Assembly: GCA_002372875.1 (NCBI GenBank)
Contig: DFJD01000006.1
Span: forward strand, 992-9,947
DNA length: 8,956 bases
Direction: 5' to 3'
Origin: Clostridiales bacterium UBA3680
GTDB taxonomy: Bacteria; Bacillota; Clostridia; Lachnospirales; CAG-274
Position numbers and translations under genes: made by a program. Under the pieces are notes generated by a model, which made no database searches, was not told the origin of the DNA, and saw nothing but the letters and a program-made list of their open reading frames with translations. Shown here piece by piece: positions 1 through 6,882 of the stretch (position 1 is the first letter of the stretch; each line of letters starts with the position of its first letter).

Positions 1-1
1 A

Positions 2-1024
2 TTATTTAATTTCAACGATCCAGCCTTCGGGAGCTTCTATTCTTCCCATCTGTATACCTGTCAGTGTTTCGTAAAGCTTTGTGAGTACGGGACCCATCTT
101 CTCCATTCCGTTAGAGAAGGTGAACTCCTTTCCGTGGTCATTTACGGAACCTACGGGAGAAATAACCGCAGCCGTACCGCACAGACCGCACTCTTTAAAG
201 TTGTCTATCTCGGCAAGCAATACTTCTCTTTCCTCTACCTCCATGCCCAAATAATTTTGAGCAACATATACTATCGACCTTCTTGTTATGGAGGGGAGAA
301 TAGAGTCGGACTTGGGTATAACAAGCTTTTTGTCGTTTTCAACGAATATGATGTTTGCTCCGCCCGTCTCTTCTATTTTTGTGCGTGTTGCGGGATCGAG
401 ATATATATTTTCGGCAAAACCTTCTTTGTGTGCCGTAACAATGGCATGAAGACTCATTGCGTAGTTAAGACCCGCCTTAACATTTCCCGTTCCGTGAGGA
501 GCGGCTCTGTCAAAATCACTTACCTTAACCTTTATGGGCTTTGCACCACCCTTGAAATAAGGGCCTACAGGAGTGGTAAAAATTCTGAACTGATAATCAT
601 CTGCGGGCTTTACGCCTATAACCTCGTTGATGCCGAACATAAGAGGTCTTATATAAAGTGTTGCGCCTGTACCGTAGGGAGGCACCCAATCTTCATTTGC
701 CTTTACGACCTGCTTTACGGCATCTACAAATCTGTCCTTGGGGAATGGAGGCATTTCAAGACGCAAAGCCGTGTCATGCATACGTGCCGCATTAAGATCG
801 GGGCGGAAACATACTATTTTTCCGTCTTCGGTGGTATACGCCTTAAGCCCCTCAAAACAAGACTGTGAGTAGTGAAGCACACACGCATCCTCGCTCATTG
901 TGATCTTGTCATCATCGGTAAGCGTTCCGTTATCCCATGCTCCGTTTGAATAATTGGAAACGTATCTTTTATCGGTTTTTATATAACCAAAGCCCAACTT
1001 GCCCCATTCAATTTCCTTTTTCAT
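2..1024 (-). CDS. ilvE: Branched-chain amino acid aminotransferase
   Basis: This PLP enzyme moves the amino group between glutamate and the 2-oxo acids of leucine, isoleucine and valine. It is the last step of their synthesis, or the first of their breakdown, and acts in the cytoplasm. The 340-residue protein is full length for the larger BCAT type within fold-type IV aminotransferases (Aminotran_4). The Schiff-base lysine is K183 in GTGNVKAGLNYA. The PLP-phosphate segment SILPSITRRS and the C-terminal CGTAAVISPVG motif are also present. The family motif usually written EE(V/T)G..N(I/V)FF reads EETGGANIIFV here. The ATG at 1024 has the site AACGGAGG about 10 bases upstream. It lies 91 bp downstream of argG on the same strand with no clear terminator between them, so co-transcription is likely. 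The TAA stop sits at the window edge, so any downstream gene is not visible. Confidence 0.95.
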   Translation of the reverse strand: MKKEIEWGKLGFGYIKTDKRYVSNYSNGAWDNGTLTDDDKITMSEDACVLHYSQSCFEGLKAYTTEDGKIVCFRPDLNAARMHDTALRLEMPPFPKDRFVDAVKQVVKANEDWVPPYGTGATLYIRPLMFGINEVIGVKPADDYQFRIFTTPVGPYFKGGAKPIKVKVSDFDRAAPHGTGNVKAGLNYAMSLHAIVTAHKEGFAENIYLDPATRTKIEETGGANIIFVENDKKLVIPKSDSILPSITRRSIVYVAQNYLGMEVEEREVLLAEIDNFKECGLCGTAAVISPVGSVNDHGKEFTFSNGMEKMGPVLTKLYETLTGIQMGRIEAPEGWIVEIK

Positions 1025-1073
1025 TTTATTTTCCTCCGTTATAAGGCGGGAGCACCCGTCATTAGTGATTTTT

Positions 1074-1095
1074 GAGAAAAGCCGAAACTTCTCTC
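1074..1095. other. Hairpin in the argG-ilvE spacer
   Basis: Eight-base arms, GAGAAAAG and CTTCTCTC on the plus strand, enclose a six-base loop and pair with one G-T wobble. In the direction of the argG-ilvE transcript no T-run follows, so it does not look like an intrinsic terminator. It could be an RNA processing or stability element between the two cistrons. It may also be chance. Confidence 0.3.
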
Positions 1096-1115
1096 TTATA
1101 CTATGGAAACATTAA

Positions 1116-2345
1116 TCAATCCTTGTTTCCCTTGTTTTCTTTTTCCTTTAACATCATTGCTCTTACAAGAAGAGGAAGTCCCATAAGATTTATAAATCCT
1201 GCCGCATCCTTGTGTGAGTAAAGCTCACCTGTTGTAAATGATGCAATTTCGGCATTGTAAAGGCTGTAAGGACTTTCAACTCCCGCCGAAATGATATTTC
1301 CCTTGTAAAGCTTAAGCTTTGCCGTACCCGTAACATACTTTTGTGTTACATCATAGAATGCGGAAATAGCCTCTCTTAAGGGTGTGAACCATTCTCCTCT
1401 GTAAATAAGGTCGGTATATTCGGAACGAACAATTTCACTGAATTTTGTTGTCTGTCTGTCAAGGCAAAGATATTCAAGGTCTCTGTGAGCTCTGTAAAGG
1501 ATGGTTCCTCCGGGAGTCTCGTAAACACCTCTTGATTTCATTCCGACAACTCTGTTTTCCACAAGGTCGCAAATACCTACTCCGTTTTCTCCGCCGATCT
1601 TGTTAAGATATTCCATAAGCTCAACGGGAGAAACCTTCTTTCCGTCTATTGAAACCGGAACACCCGCTTCAAACCCTATCGTTACATATACGGGCTCGTC
1701 GGGAGCTTTCTCCGGAGAAACGCCAAGCTTAAGCAAAGAATCAAACTTAGGCTCGTTTGCGGGTTCTTCAAGGTCGAGACCTTCGTGGCTTATATGCCAA
1801 AGGTTTGAATCTCTTGAATAAGAGTCTTCCTTCTTCATGGGAACCTCTATTCCCCTGTCCTGAAGATACTTTATCTCATCTTCTCTTGACTGAAGAGTCC
1901 ACTTATCATCTCTCCAAGCGGCAATTATTTTAAGCTCGGGAGCAAGTGCCTTTATTGTAAGCTCAAAACGGATCTGGTCGTTGCCCTTGCCCGTTGCGCC
2001 GTGACAGATAGCATCCGCGCCTTCCTGTTTTGCTATTTCCACAAGTTTCTTAGCTATAAGAGGTCTTGCAATGGATGTGCCGAGAAGATATTTATCCTCG
2101 TAAACACAGTCTGCCTTAACCATGGGATATATATAATCTGTAATAAGTTCTTCACAAACATCAAGACAATATACCTTTGATGCTCCCTGCTTAAGTCCCT
2201 TTTCCTCTATACCCGCAGTCTCCTGTCTTGTAAGACCCACATTGATGCAGGCTGCGATTATTTCGGGATTGTTATAATTTTCCTTTAACCAGGGTATGAT
2301 AACAGATGTATCAAGACCGCCGGAATATGCAAGAACTATTTTCAT
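1116..2345 (-). CDS. argG: Argininosuccinate synthase
   Basis: It joins citrulline and aspartate, using ATP, to make argininosuccinate, the penultimate step of arginine synthesis. It is a cytoplasmic enzyme, usually a homotetramer. The 409-residue length is normal for the family. The N-terminal PP-loop AYSGGLDTS (residues 6-14) binds [17 protein letters not shown] (about 115-128) and the segment [17 protein letters not shown] are classic ArgG signatures, and the C terminus carries [14 protein letters not shown]. The ATG at 2345 is preceded by AACGGAGG at a good distance, and a promoter is visible about 40-65 bp upstream. The usual partner argH is not adjacent. Instead ilvE follows, an uncommon pairing that may simply group biosynthetic genes. 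No convincing ArgR box was found. Confidence 0.97.
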   Translation of the reverse strand: MKIVLAYSGGLDTSVIIPWLKENYNNPEIIAACINVGLTRQETAGIEEKGLKQGASKVYCLDVCEELITDYIYPMVKADCVYEDKYLLGTSIARPLIAKKLVEIAKQEGADAICHGATGKGNDQIRFELTIKALAPELKIIAAWRDDKWTLQSREDEIKYLQDRGIEVPMKKEDSYSRDSNLWHISHEGLDLEEPANEPKFDSLLKLGVSPEKAPDEPVYVTIGFEAGVPVSIDGKKVSPVELMEYLNKIGGENGVGICDLVENRVVGMKSRGVYETPGGTILYRAHRDLEYLCLDRQTTKFSEIVRSEYTDLIYRGEWFTPLREAISAFYDVTQKYVTGTAKLKLYKGNIISAGVESPYSLYNAEIASFTTGELYSHKDAAGFINLMGLPLLVRAMMLKEKENKGNKD

Positions 2346-2382
2346 AAGATTTACCTCCGTTATTTTTTCATGTACGATTTAC

Positions 2383-2411
2383 ATTATAATCCAACTTAAT
2401 TCATTATTCAA
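2383..2411 (-). promoter_or_regulatory. Promoter of argG
   Basis: Reading the minus strand, TTGAAT (2411-2406) and TATAAT (2388-2383) are separated by 17 bases. This is a near-consensus sigma-A promoter. The -10 box is perfect and lies about 38 bases before the argG start, leaving a short leader that contains the ribosome binding site. There is no room for a long riboswitch or attenuator. Confidence 0.7.
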
Positions 2412-2579
2412 TAATAATTTTAATAAATTTACATAGCTATCAGCTATGCTTTACCCTTATATCTTTTATCGGAAATAAACAGCCGTTTATTATAACATTT
2501 TTGTTAAAACAATTTGCATACAAACCTATATGATTTTGTTTTGCAAATTATGCATATTAACGAAATTATAATTAATATC
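2412..2579. repeat. AT-rich divergent spacer with short palindromes
   Basis: This is the centre of the 318-bp gap between argG and the divergent secreted-protein gene, and I see no gene in it. It holds several inverted repeats: CATAGCT/AGCTATG (2432-2448, 3-base loop), AATAAAC/GTTTATT (2474-2491, 4-base loop), and AATTTGCA/TGCAAATT (2511-2518 and 2542-2549, 23 bases apart). The first lies just upstream of the argG -35 box and could bind a regulator. None matches an operator I can name, and AT-rich sequence makes some palindromes by chance. Confidence 0.4.
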
Positions 2580-2611
2580 TTGAAAAACCGATAATACTGT
2601 GGTACTATAAT
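2580..2611 (+). promoter_or_regulatory. Possible promoter of the transglutaminase-like gene
   Basis: TTGAAA (2580-2585) is followed by a perfect TATAAT (2606-2611), but the spacing is 20 bases, longer than optimal. An alternative -10, TACTAT at 2603-2608, gives 17-base spacing with a weaker hexamer. Either would start transcription about 40-50 bases before the ATG. Placement of the -10 region is fairly secure; the -35 assignment is not. Confidence 0.4.
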
Positions 2612-2663
2612 CTTACCAAAAACATATATATAGTAACTTTTTTAATAAAAAGGGGTGAGTCAT

Positions 2664-4367
2664 ATGAAAAAGATAACAAGTTTTATTTTAACAATAACTT
2701 TTATATTTTCTTTATCCGTAATGACCTACGCCCGCAATGAGATCATATCGGACGAAAACACCGATCGAGTTTCCTCCGGAGCTTCCGTTGAGGTTACCGA
2801 ACGTCATGCAAAAGGGAGCGCCTTCACAAAGGATCACACTCCTTCCTTTTCAAGCAAAGAAATAAATCTCTATTCCGATACAAAGCCTTCATACAGAGGT
2901 CTTCTTTCCGAAAAAGGACAGCAGACTTACGACATTATTGTTGGTAATGCAAACCCCGAAAACATAGTTTACGATGAGAACTTAGGTTACAACGTCCTTG
3001 TTATAAGCTGCGACCTTTACTCTGTTTTTGGTGAGGATATGTATGATCGACCCGATGACGTTACATCTACCATAGCCGATGCCTATACGGCGATCAGTTA
3101 TGATAATCCCGAACTTCATTGGCTCAACAACGGTCCTTATTTTGAATGGTCCTCCTATATAGTAGATGATGTCATAACGGATGAACTCCGCATTTCCACA
3201 TCTGCGGGCAAGGGCCCTATGATCAACGCTCAGGCTCAAAAACAGGATACCATTTCAAAAGAAGAGGCTTTAAGAGATATCGAGATCGTAAACCAATGGA
3301 AAGAAAAAACCGTAAAATATATTTCTTCCATTCCCGACCTTTACGAAAAAAATCAATATATGATGCGGCTTCTTGTTGACAGCACGACCTACGATACAGA
3401 CGACAGGATGAATGGTCCCTATTCTCATACGGCTGTAGGTATTCCTCTTAACGGTTTTGCGGTTTGTCAGGGCTATTCAAACTGCTATAAACTTATTTTT
3501 GACGAGCTTGGCATTCCTTGTGTTCTTCTCTACTCCGACATTCATATGTGGGTAGCAACACAGATGGACGACGGCTTGTGGTATCAAACGGATGCAACTT
3601 GGCAAGACGGCTGGTGGGAAGAAGACGGTTTCCTTCTTTTGGGCGAAAACACCATAAAAAAAGCTGACGCTCCTTTAAATATCGGAAGTCACGATTTATT
3701 GATAAACCCCGGCTGTGATTTTGCTGCCGATACTTATCAAAAAGAACCCGAGTCAACTACCGAAAACACAGCCGAAACTACCACAAACGAAACTCAGCAA
3801 TCCACCTTCGGTTCATCCGAAACTACAAATGTAAGCTATGCTTTGAATTACAACGATGCAAATGCCGACAAGGTAGAAGGCAGCGGCGGTGTTGTACTTA
3901 TTAATGACGGCACTGTAACAGCGGCTGAACCCGATGTTACGGATATTTCCATATCTTCCGTTGTCGGTGGCAGCATTGTTACCGAAATAGGCGAGCACGC
4001 CTTTGCAAACTCAAAAAACCTTGAACAGATCATTATCCCCGCAAGTATAAAGAATATAGCCGATAATGCCTTTGAAGGCTGTGAAAAACTGACAATAATA
4101 TGTGCCAAAGGTTCGGCGGCACTTCAATATGCCCAAAGTCACGGTATCAATTATATTATAAGCGAATATTCTCTTTATAAAGGTGACTTAAACGGTGATG
4201 GCAGCATAACAAGACTTGACTTTATTCTCTCCGGAAAATATTTTGCGGGAAATAACGTAAATGTTGACGAATATGCATTGGCTGTTTCGGGCGGAGAAAA
4301 GGTTTCCAGAAAAGATTCCATTTCTATAGCAAAGTTCTTTGCAGGTCGAGATGTAACCTTTAAATAA
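2664..4367 (+). CDS. Secreted transglutaminase-like protein with LRR and dockerin-like C terminus
   Basis: This is an exported 567-residue protein. I place the start at the ATG at 2664, because the in-frame GTG at 2655 lies inside the ribosome binding site AGGGGTGAG. Domains in order: signal peptide (about 1-23, hydrophobic core, cleavage after TYA); an extended region; a transglutaminase-like/cysteine protease core (about 200-330) with C268 in FAVCQGYSN, H294 in DIHMW and D310 in TDATW, the expected triad order; a Thr/Glu-rich linker (about 359-390); a BspA-type leucine-rich repeat (about 412-495) with IGEHAFANSKNLEQIIIP; and a dockerin type I-like module (about 506-567). The first calcium loop, DLNGDGSITRLD (from D508), is canonical. 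The second, AVSGGEKVSRKD, has lost the ligands at positions 1, 3 and 5. The likely role is protein cleavage or crosslinking outside the cell, perhaps docked to a cohesin scaffold. The substrate is unknown. It appears monocistronic. Confidence 0.88.
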   Translation: MKKITSFILTITFIFSLSVMTYARNEIISDENTDRVSSGASVEVTERHAKGSAFTKDHTPSFSSKEINLYSDTKPSYRGLLSEKGQQTYDIIVGNANPENIVYDENLGYNVLVISCDLYSVFGEDMYDRPDDVTSTIADAYTAISYDNPELHWLNNGPYFEWSSYIVDDVITDELRISTSAGKGPMINAQAQKQDTISKEEALRDIEIVNQWKEKTVKYISSIPDLYEKNQYMMRLLVDSTTYDTDDRMNGPYSHTAVGIPLNGFAVCQGYSNCYKLIFDELGIPCVLLYSDIHMWVATQMDDGLWYQTDATWQDGWWEEDGFLLLGENTIKKADAPLNIGSHDLLINPGCDFAADTYQKEPESTTENTAETTTNETQQSTFGSSETTNVSYALNYNDANADKVEGSGGVVLINDGTVTAAEPDVTDISISSVVGGSIVTEIGEHAFANSKNLEQIIIPASIKNIADNAFEGCEKLTIICAKGSAALQYAQSHGINYIISEYSLYKGDLNGDGSITRLDFILSGKYFAGNNVNVDEYALAVSGGEKVSRKDSISIAKFFAGRDVTFK

Positions 4368-4412
4368 TACCATAATGATTCTTAACAAAAAGATGGATGT
4401 CATTTCCTTTTT

Positions 4413-4450
4413 ACGGTCGCAGAGTATCATTCGATGCGACCGTTTTTTTT
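4413..4450 (+). terminator. Intrinsic terminator after the transglutaminase-like gene
   Basis: Nine-base perfect arms ACGGTCGCA (4413-4421) and TGCGACCGT (4435-4443) are followed by a run of eight T. It lies 46 bp after the stop codon and insulates the gene from the metal-response promoter that begins 13 bp further on. Confidence 0.9.
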
Positions 4451-4462
4451 GCTTTTTTGATG

Positions 4463-4490
4463 TTGACAAATACACAAAATGGTTTATAAT
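4463..4490 (+). promoter_or_regulatory. Consensus promoter of the arsR-HMA unit
   Basis: A perfect -35 TTGACA (4463-4468) and a perfect -10 TATAAT (4485-4490) are separated by 16 bases. It is the strongest-looking promoter in the window, as expected for a promoter held off by a dedicated repressor. The predicted start point near 4497 lies at the edge of the operator palindrome. Confidence 0.85.
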
Positions 4491-4497
4491 GTAAATA

Positions 4498-4521
4498 ATA
4501 CTTGAATGTTTGTTCAAATAT
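4498..4521. promoter_or_regulatory. ArsR/SmtB-type operator
   Basis: The sequence reads ATA-N-TTGAA-N6-TTCAA-N-TAT, a near-perfect palindrome. This matches the 12-2-12 layout with a TGAA-N6-TTCA core known for SmtB/CzrA/ZiaR-family sites. It covers the predicted transcription start and lies 20 bp before the repressor start codon, so autorepression released by metal is the natural reading. Binding is inferred from this layout and position. Confidence 0.75.
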
Positions 4522-4541
4522 GAAAATAAGGAGGTTTCTTT

Positions 4542-4841
4542 TTGTCTAAAGAAGTCACTGTCGAAAATATAACCGATGTTGCCGAACTTTTCAAAGTTTT
4601 TGGCGACAGTACAAGAATAAGGATATTGCTTGCTCTGAAAAACGGAGAATTGTGTGTTATGGATATATCCGAAAAGCTTGAAATGAGCATTTCGGGAGTT
4701 TCTCACCAGCTTGCGATATTAAGAAGGGCAGACCTTGTAAGAAACAGAAAAGAAGGCAAAACAGTTTACTACTCTATAGCAGATGATCATGTACACACCA
4801 TGCTTGCCCAAGGGCTTGAACACATAAAGGAGGAAAAATAA
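4542..4841 (+). CDS. ArsR/SmtB-family metal-sensing repressor
   Basis: A 99-residue winged-helix repressor (HTH_5) that should bind its own operator and release it when metal binds. The start is a TTG at 4542, supported by AAGGAGG 7 bases upstream; no better ATG is available. The core LFKVFGDSTRIRILLAL opens the fold, and the recognition helix lies in MSISGVSHQLAILRRADLV. The C-terminal helix carries D81, H83, H94 and E97, with exactly the D-x-H-x10-H-x2-E spacing of the alpha-5 zinc site of SmtB/CzrA. The alpha-3 motif ELCVCD of arsenic/cadmium sensors appears as ELCVMD (C38 only), so that thiolate site is incomplete. I therefore infer a Zn/Co-type (possibly Cd-responsive) sensor. A one-base gap separates it from the HMA gene. 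Confidence 0.93.
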   Translation: MSKEVTVENITDVAELFKVFGDSTRIRILLALKNGELCVMDISEKLEMSISGVSHQLAILRRADLVRNRKEGKTVYYSIADDHVHTMLAQGLEHIKEEK

Positions 4842-4842
4842 A

Positions 4843-5061
4843 ATGAAAAAGAAATTTAAAATGGAAAATCTTGATTGTGCAAACTGTGCAGCAAAAATGG
4901 AAGCTGCAATAAACAAAATACCCGGTGTCAAAAGTGCGACCGTTGCCTTTATGACACAAAAGCTTGTTATAGAATCAGACGAGGAGGATCTTACGGAAAT
5001 ATTGACACAAGCACAACTATGCTGTCAAGCCGTAGATGAGGAAGCAAAAATAATATTTTAA
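4843..5061 (+). CDS. Free-standing HMA-domain metal-binding protein
   Basis: A 72-residue single-domain protein of the heavy-metal-associated family (HMA), which binds a soft metal ion and passes it to a partner, usually a P-type ATPase. The metal loop is LDCANCAAKM with C12 and C15, followed by the helix and the IPGVKSATVAF strand, so one complete beta-alpha-beta-beta-alpha-beta domain is expected. It resembles the N-terminal HMA domain of CadA/ZntA-type ATPases more than CopZ, judging by DCANCA. C60 and C61 near the C terminus form an extra adjacent pair. The ribosome binding site AAGGAGG lies within the end of arsR and the gap is one base, so translation is coupled to the repressor. No ATPase or other transporter gene follows. 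The partner must be encoded elsewhere, or the protein buffers metal itself. Confidence 0.9.
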   Translation: MKKKFKMENLDCANCAAKMEAAINKIPGVKSATVAFMTQKLVIESDEEDLTEILTQAQLCCQAVDEEAKIIF

Positions 5062-5067
5062 ATATAG

Positions 5068-5096
5068 TTGCAACCCCTTTTTACTTATGCTAAAAT
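5068..5096 (+). promoter_or_regulatory. Promoter of the 5135-6882 operon
   Basis: TTGCAA (5068-5073) and TAAAAT (5091-5096) are 17 bases apart, and the -10 box carries an extended TGC directly before it. This promoter separates the three downstream genes from the metal unit, although no terminator is visible after the HMA gene and read-through is possible. Confidence 0.65.
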
Positions 5097-5134
5097 AACG
5101 AATTAGAATAACTGATTAATTAGGCGGTGATAAA

Positions 5135-5407
5135 ATGAATGAAAACAGCACAACAATACAAAACGAACAAGAAGAGGATGTTTTTGCAAGAGCATATCAA
5201 TCATACCTGACAGGAGGAGACAGCCTTACATTTAAATTGGCAGGTCTTGATAAAAGAAAAAGAGAACTTTACACTCAGGCAATAGACTCTCTTGAAAAAA
5301 AAGGCATTATTACCGTTTTAAAAAGGGGAGAAAATAAAATACAGCTGTCTGTCACTGAAGAGGGCATTGACAGAGCAAATACATACCTTGATTTTCTTCC
5401 GCAATAA
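5135..5407 (+). CDS. Small winged-helix-like protein of unknown function
   Basis: I do not recognise this 90-residue protein. The first 15 or so residues are polar and probably disordered. The rest reads as helix, helix, then a helix/wing pattern: LYTQAIDSLEKKGIITVLKR, a polar turn, IQLSVTEEGIDRANTY. That resembles the recognition helix, beta-wing and final helix of a winged-helix domain (compare LT..G..RA in MarR/PadR-like proteins). There are no cysteines and no membrane segment. GGCGGTGA, about 5 bases before the ATG, is the likely ribosome binding site. It is first in a three-gene run with 13 bp to the next gene. It could be a regulator or a protein-protein module. The DNA-binding assignment is an inference from pattern only. 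Confidence 0.75.
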   Translation: MNENSTTIQNEQEEDVFARAYQSYLTGGDSLTFKLAGLDKRKRELYTQAIDSLEKKGIITVLKRGENKIQLSVTEEGIDRANTYLDFLPQ

Positions 5408-5420
5408 CAGGAGATTTTAA

Positions 5421-6275
5421 ATGAACAAAAAACCAAACAACGTTATCAAACTCTTTGATAACGATATTATTTCAAAATCCTCACAGAAGAAAAAAAATAT
5501 GACCCATCCAACAACTGCCGAAGACTATTTGAAACTGGCTGAGAATTCTGTTGACAGGGAATCTTTTTTAAGATATATCAGCATGGCTTCCAAGCTTGCA
5601 AACGGAAATTTGTATATTTTGGACAGCTGTAATGAACTTACTTCCGAAAACGAGATCGAATATCTTGCTTCCTTAAAAAAAATCCTTACTCAAGAGCATA
5701 AAGATCTTGCCGAAGTCGGAATGTTTGAAAAGTCCCCCTCATTTTTAAAAAGTGATGTACGTTTCGGCACATATATTTATCTTTATGAAAAATATATAAA
5801 GGTTATGTCTTTTAGCCATATGTGGCCGGTAATAATCCCCGAGGCGGAATATTATCTGTCTCTTGGTGTAAACGAACTTTCGGATATAAGATATTTGCTT
5901 ATTGCCGCCTATGTTATCACAAACAAGCTCAATAAAGCATTAAAACTGTACAACAGCTACAATATGAAATACAGCGATCCCGCTCTTCTTCTTTATATTG
6001 TTGCTCTTTATTTCAGACAGAATAAACCGAACAAGGCATCTTTGTACCTAAGAAAATTTCTTTTGGAGATCGATGCACCGGATGAATTTCTTTCCTATAC
6101 TCAGGAGAAATTGGAACACTACAACATTGACCCCGAAATAGATGAAAACGATCCTATGTATTCACATACCTATGTGTATTCCAGAACATATATGTTCTGT
6201 CCCGAAATTTTCATAAATCCGTCCTTTTTTCAATGGATGAATACGGAAGCCGATAATTATGGAATATTTAGCTGA
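5421..6275 (+). CDS. Helical-repeat (TPR-like) protein of unknown function
   Basis: A 284-residue soluble protein with no signal peptide or clear membrane segment. After a polar N terminus (about 1-27) it is almost all helix. From about residue 110 it shows helix pairs spaced like tetratricopeptide repeats: YLLIAAYVITNKLNKALKLY, then LLLYIVALYFRQNKPNKASLYLRKF. The order of helices around GVNELSDIRYLL loosely recalls the ST7-like TPR family, but the similarity is too weak to name. The likely role is protein-protein interaction. The ribosome binding site AGGAG lies 8 bases before the ATG. The last 17 bases overlap the pseudouridine synthase gene in another frame, implying coupled translation and possibly a related role. 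No catalytic motif is visible. Confidence 0.8.
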   Translation: MNKKPNNVIKLFDNDIISKSSQKKKNMTHPTTAEDYLKLAENSVDRESFLRYISMASKLANGNLYILDSCNELTSENEIEYLASLKKILTQEHKDLAEVGMFEKSPSFLKSDVRFGTYIYLYEKYIKVMSFSHMWPVIIPEAEYYLSLGVNELSDIRYLLIAAYVITNKLNKALKLYNSYNMKYSDPALLLYIVALYFRQNKPNKASLYLRKFLLEIDAPDEFLSYTQEKLEHYNIDPEIDENDPMYSHTYVYSRTYMFCPEIFINPSFFQWMNTEADNYGIFS

Positions 6276-6882
6276 AGATAATTATTTTATGGCTATCAAT
6301 AAGCCTGCAGGCATGCCGTCGCAAAATGACAACAGCGGTGATGAAAGCCTGTTGTCATTTGCCCAACATAAATTAGGCGCCCCTGTCCACATAATAAACC
6401 GTCTTGACAGACCCGTAGGAGGGATAGTTCTTTTTGCGAAGGACAAAAATACCGCCGAGGCACTGTCTGAAATAATAAGAGATAAAGACAGATGTATAAA
6501 AAAATATTACGCCGTTGTATGTGGAAAAGCCGAAAAAGAAGCCACACTTGAAGATCATATAATATTTTCTCAAAGACAGAATATTTCAAAGGTGGTAAAC
6601 AAAGGCACCACGGGAGCAAAAACAGCAATATTAAAGTATAAATATATAAGAGAACACACAAACGGTACTCTTATTGATATACGTCTTATTACGGGCAGAC
6701 ACCATCAAATAAGGGTACAACTGTCTCACGCAGGGATACCTATATGGGGCGATACAAAATATAATAAAGACTTTGCACATAAAAGAGGAGTAATGCCTTT
6801 ACTGTTTTGCCGTGAGATCAAATTTACTCATCCCATAACAGGTGAACAGGTTGATATAAAGGCTGAACCCGAATGGATATAA
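6259..6882 (+). CDS. RluA-family RNA pseudouridine synthase
   Basis: It isomerises uridine to pseudouridine in ribosomal or transfer RNA. The catalytic aspartate is D50 in INRLDRPVGG, where the family's usual HRLD reads NRLD, a variant I believe also occurs in this group. The opening LAEDNYFMAINKPAGMPSQ and the C-terminal GRHHQIRVQLSHAGIPIWGD complete the PseudoU_synth_2 signature. At 207 residues it is a catalytic domain only, with no S4 RNA-binding domain, so it is closer in build to RluA/TruC than to RluC/RluD. The target base cannot be read from the sequence. The ATG at 6259 is chosen because MEYLAEDNYF fits the family start. Its site GGAAG is weak, in keeping with coupling to the overlapping upstream gene. 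The stop codon runs straight into the terminator hairpin. Confidence 0.93.
   Translation: MEYLAEDNYFMAINKPAGMPSQNDNSGDESLLSFAQHKLGAPVHIINRLDRPVGGIVLFAKDKNTAEALSEIIRDKDRCIKKYYAVVCGKAEKEATLEDHIIFSQRQNISKVVNKGTTGAKTAILKYKYIREHTNGTLIDIRLITGRHHQIRVQLSHAGIPIWGDTKYNKDFAHKRGVMPLLFCREIKFTHPITGEQVDIKAEPEWI

Noticed and set aside
134..868. Long plus-strand reading frame of 244 codons opposite ilvE
   Set aside because: It lies wholly antisense to a certain gene, its product has no family features and is rich in Tyr/Cys/Arg as expected from a reverse frame, and it has no ribosome binding site.
2398..2425. ArgR/AhrC-type box near the argG promoter (TTCATTATTCAATAA)
   Set aside because: The two half-sites are in direct rather than inverted order and do not match TGAAT-N4-ATTCA, so arginine control cannot be claimed from it.
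2655..2663. GTG start for the secreted protein, nine bases upstream
   Set aside because: The GTG is part of the AGGGGTGAG ribosome binding site. The ATG at 2664 has correct spacing and gives a standard signal peptide starting MKK.
4188..4706. Minus-strand reading frame of 172 codons across the terminator and arsR promoter
   Set aside because: It runs antisense through the dockerin, a strong terminator and the arsR promoter and start. The product is low-complexity and unlike any protein family.
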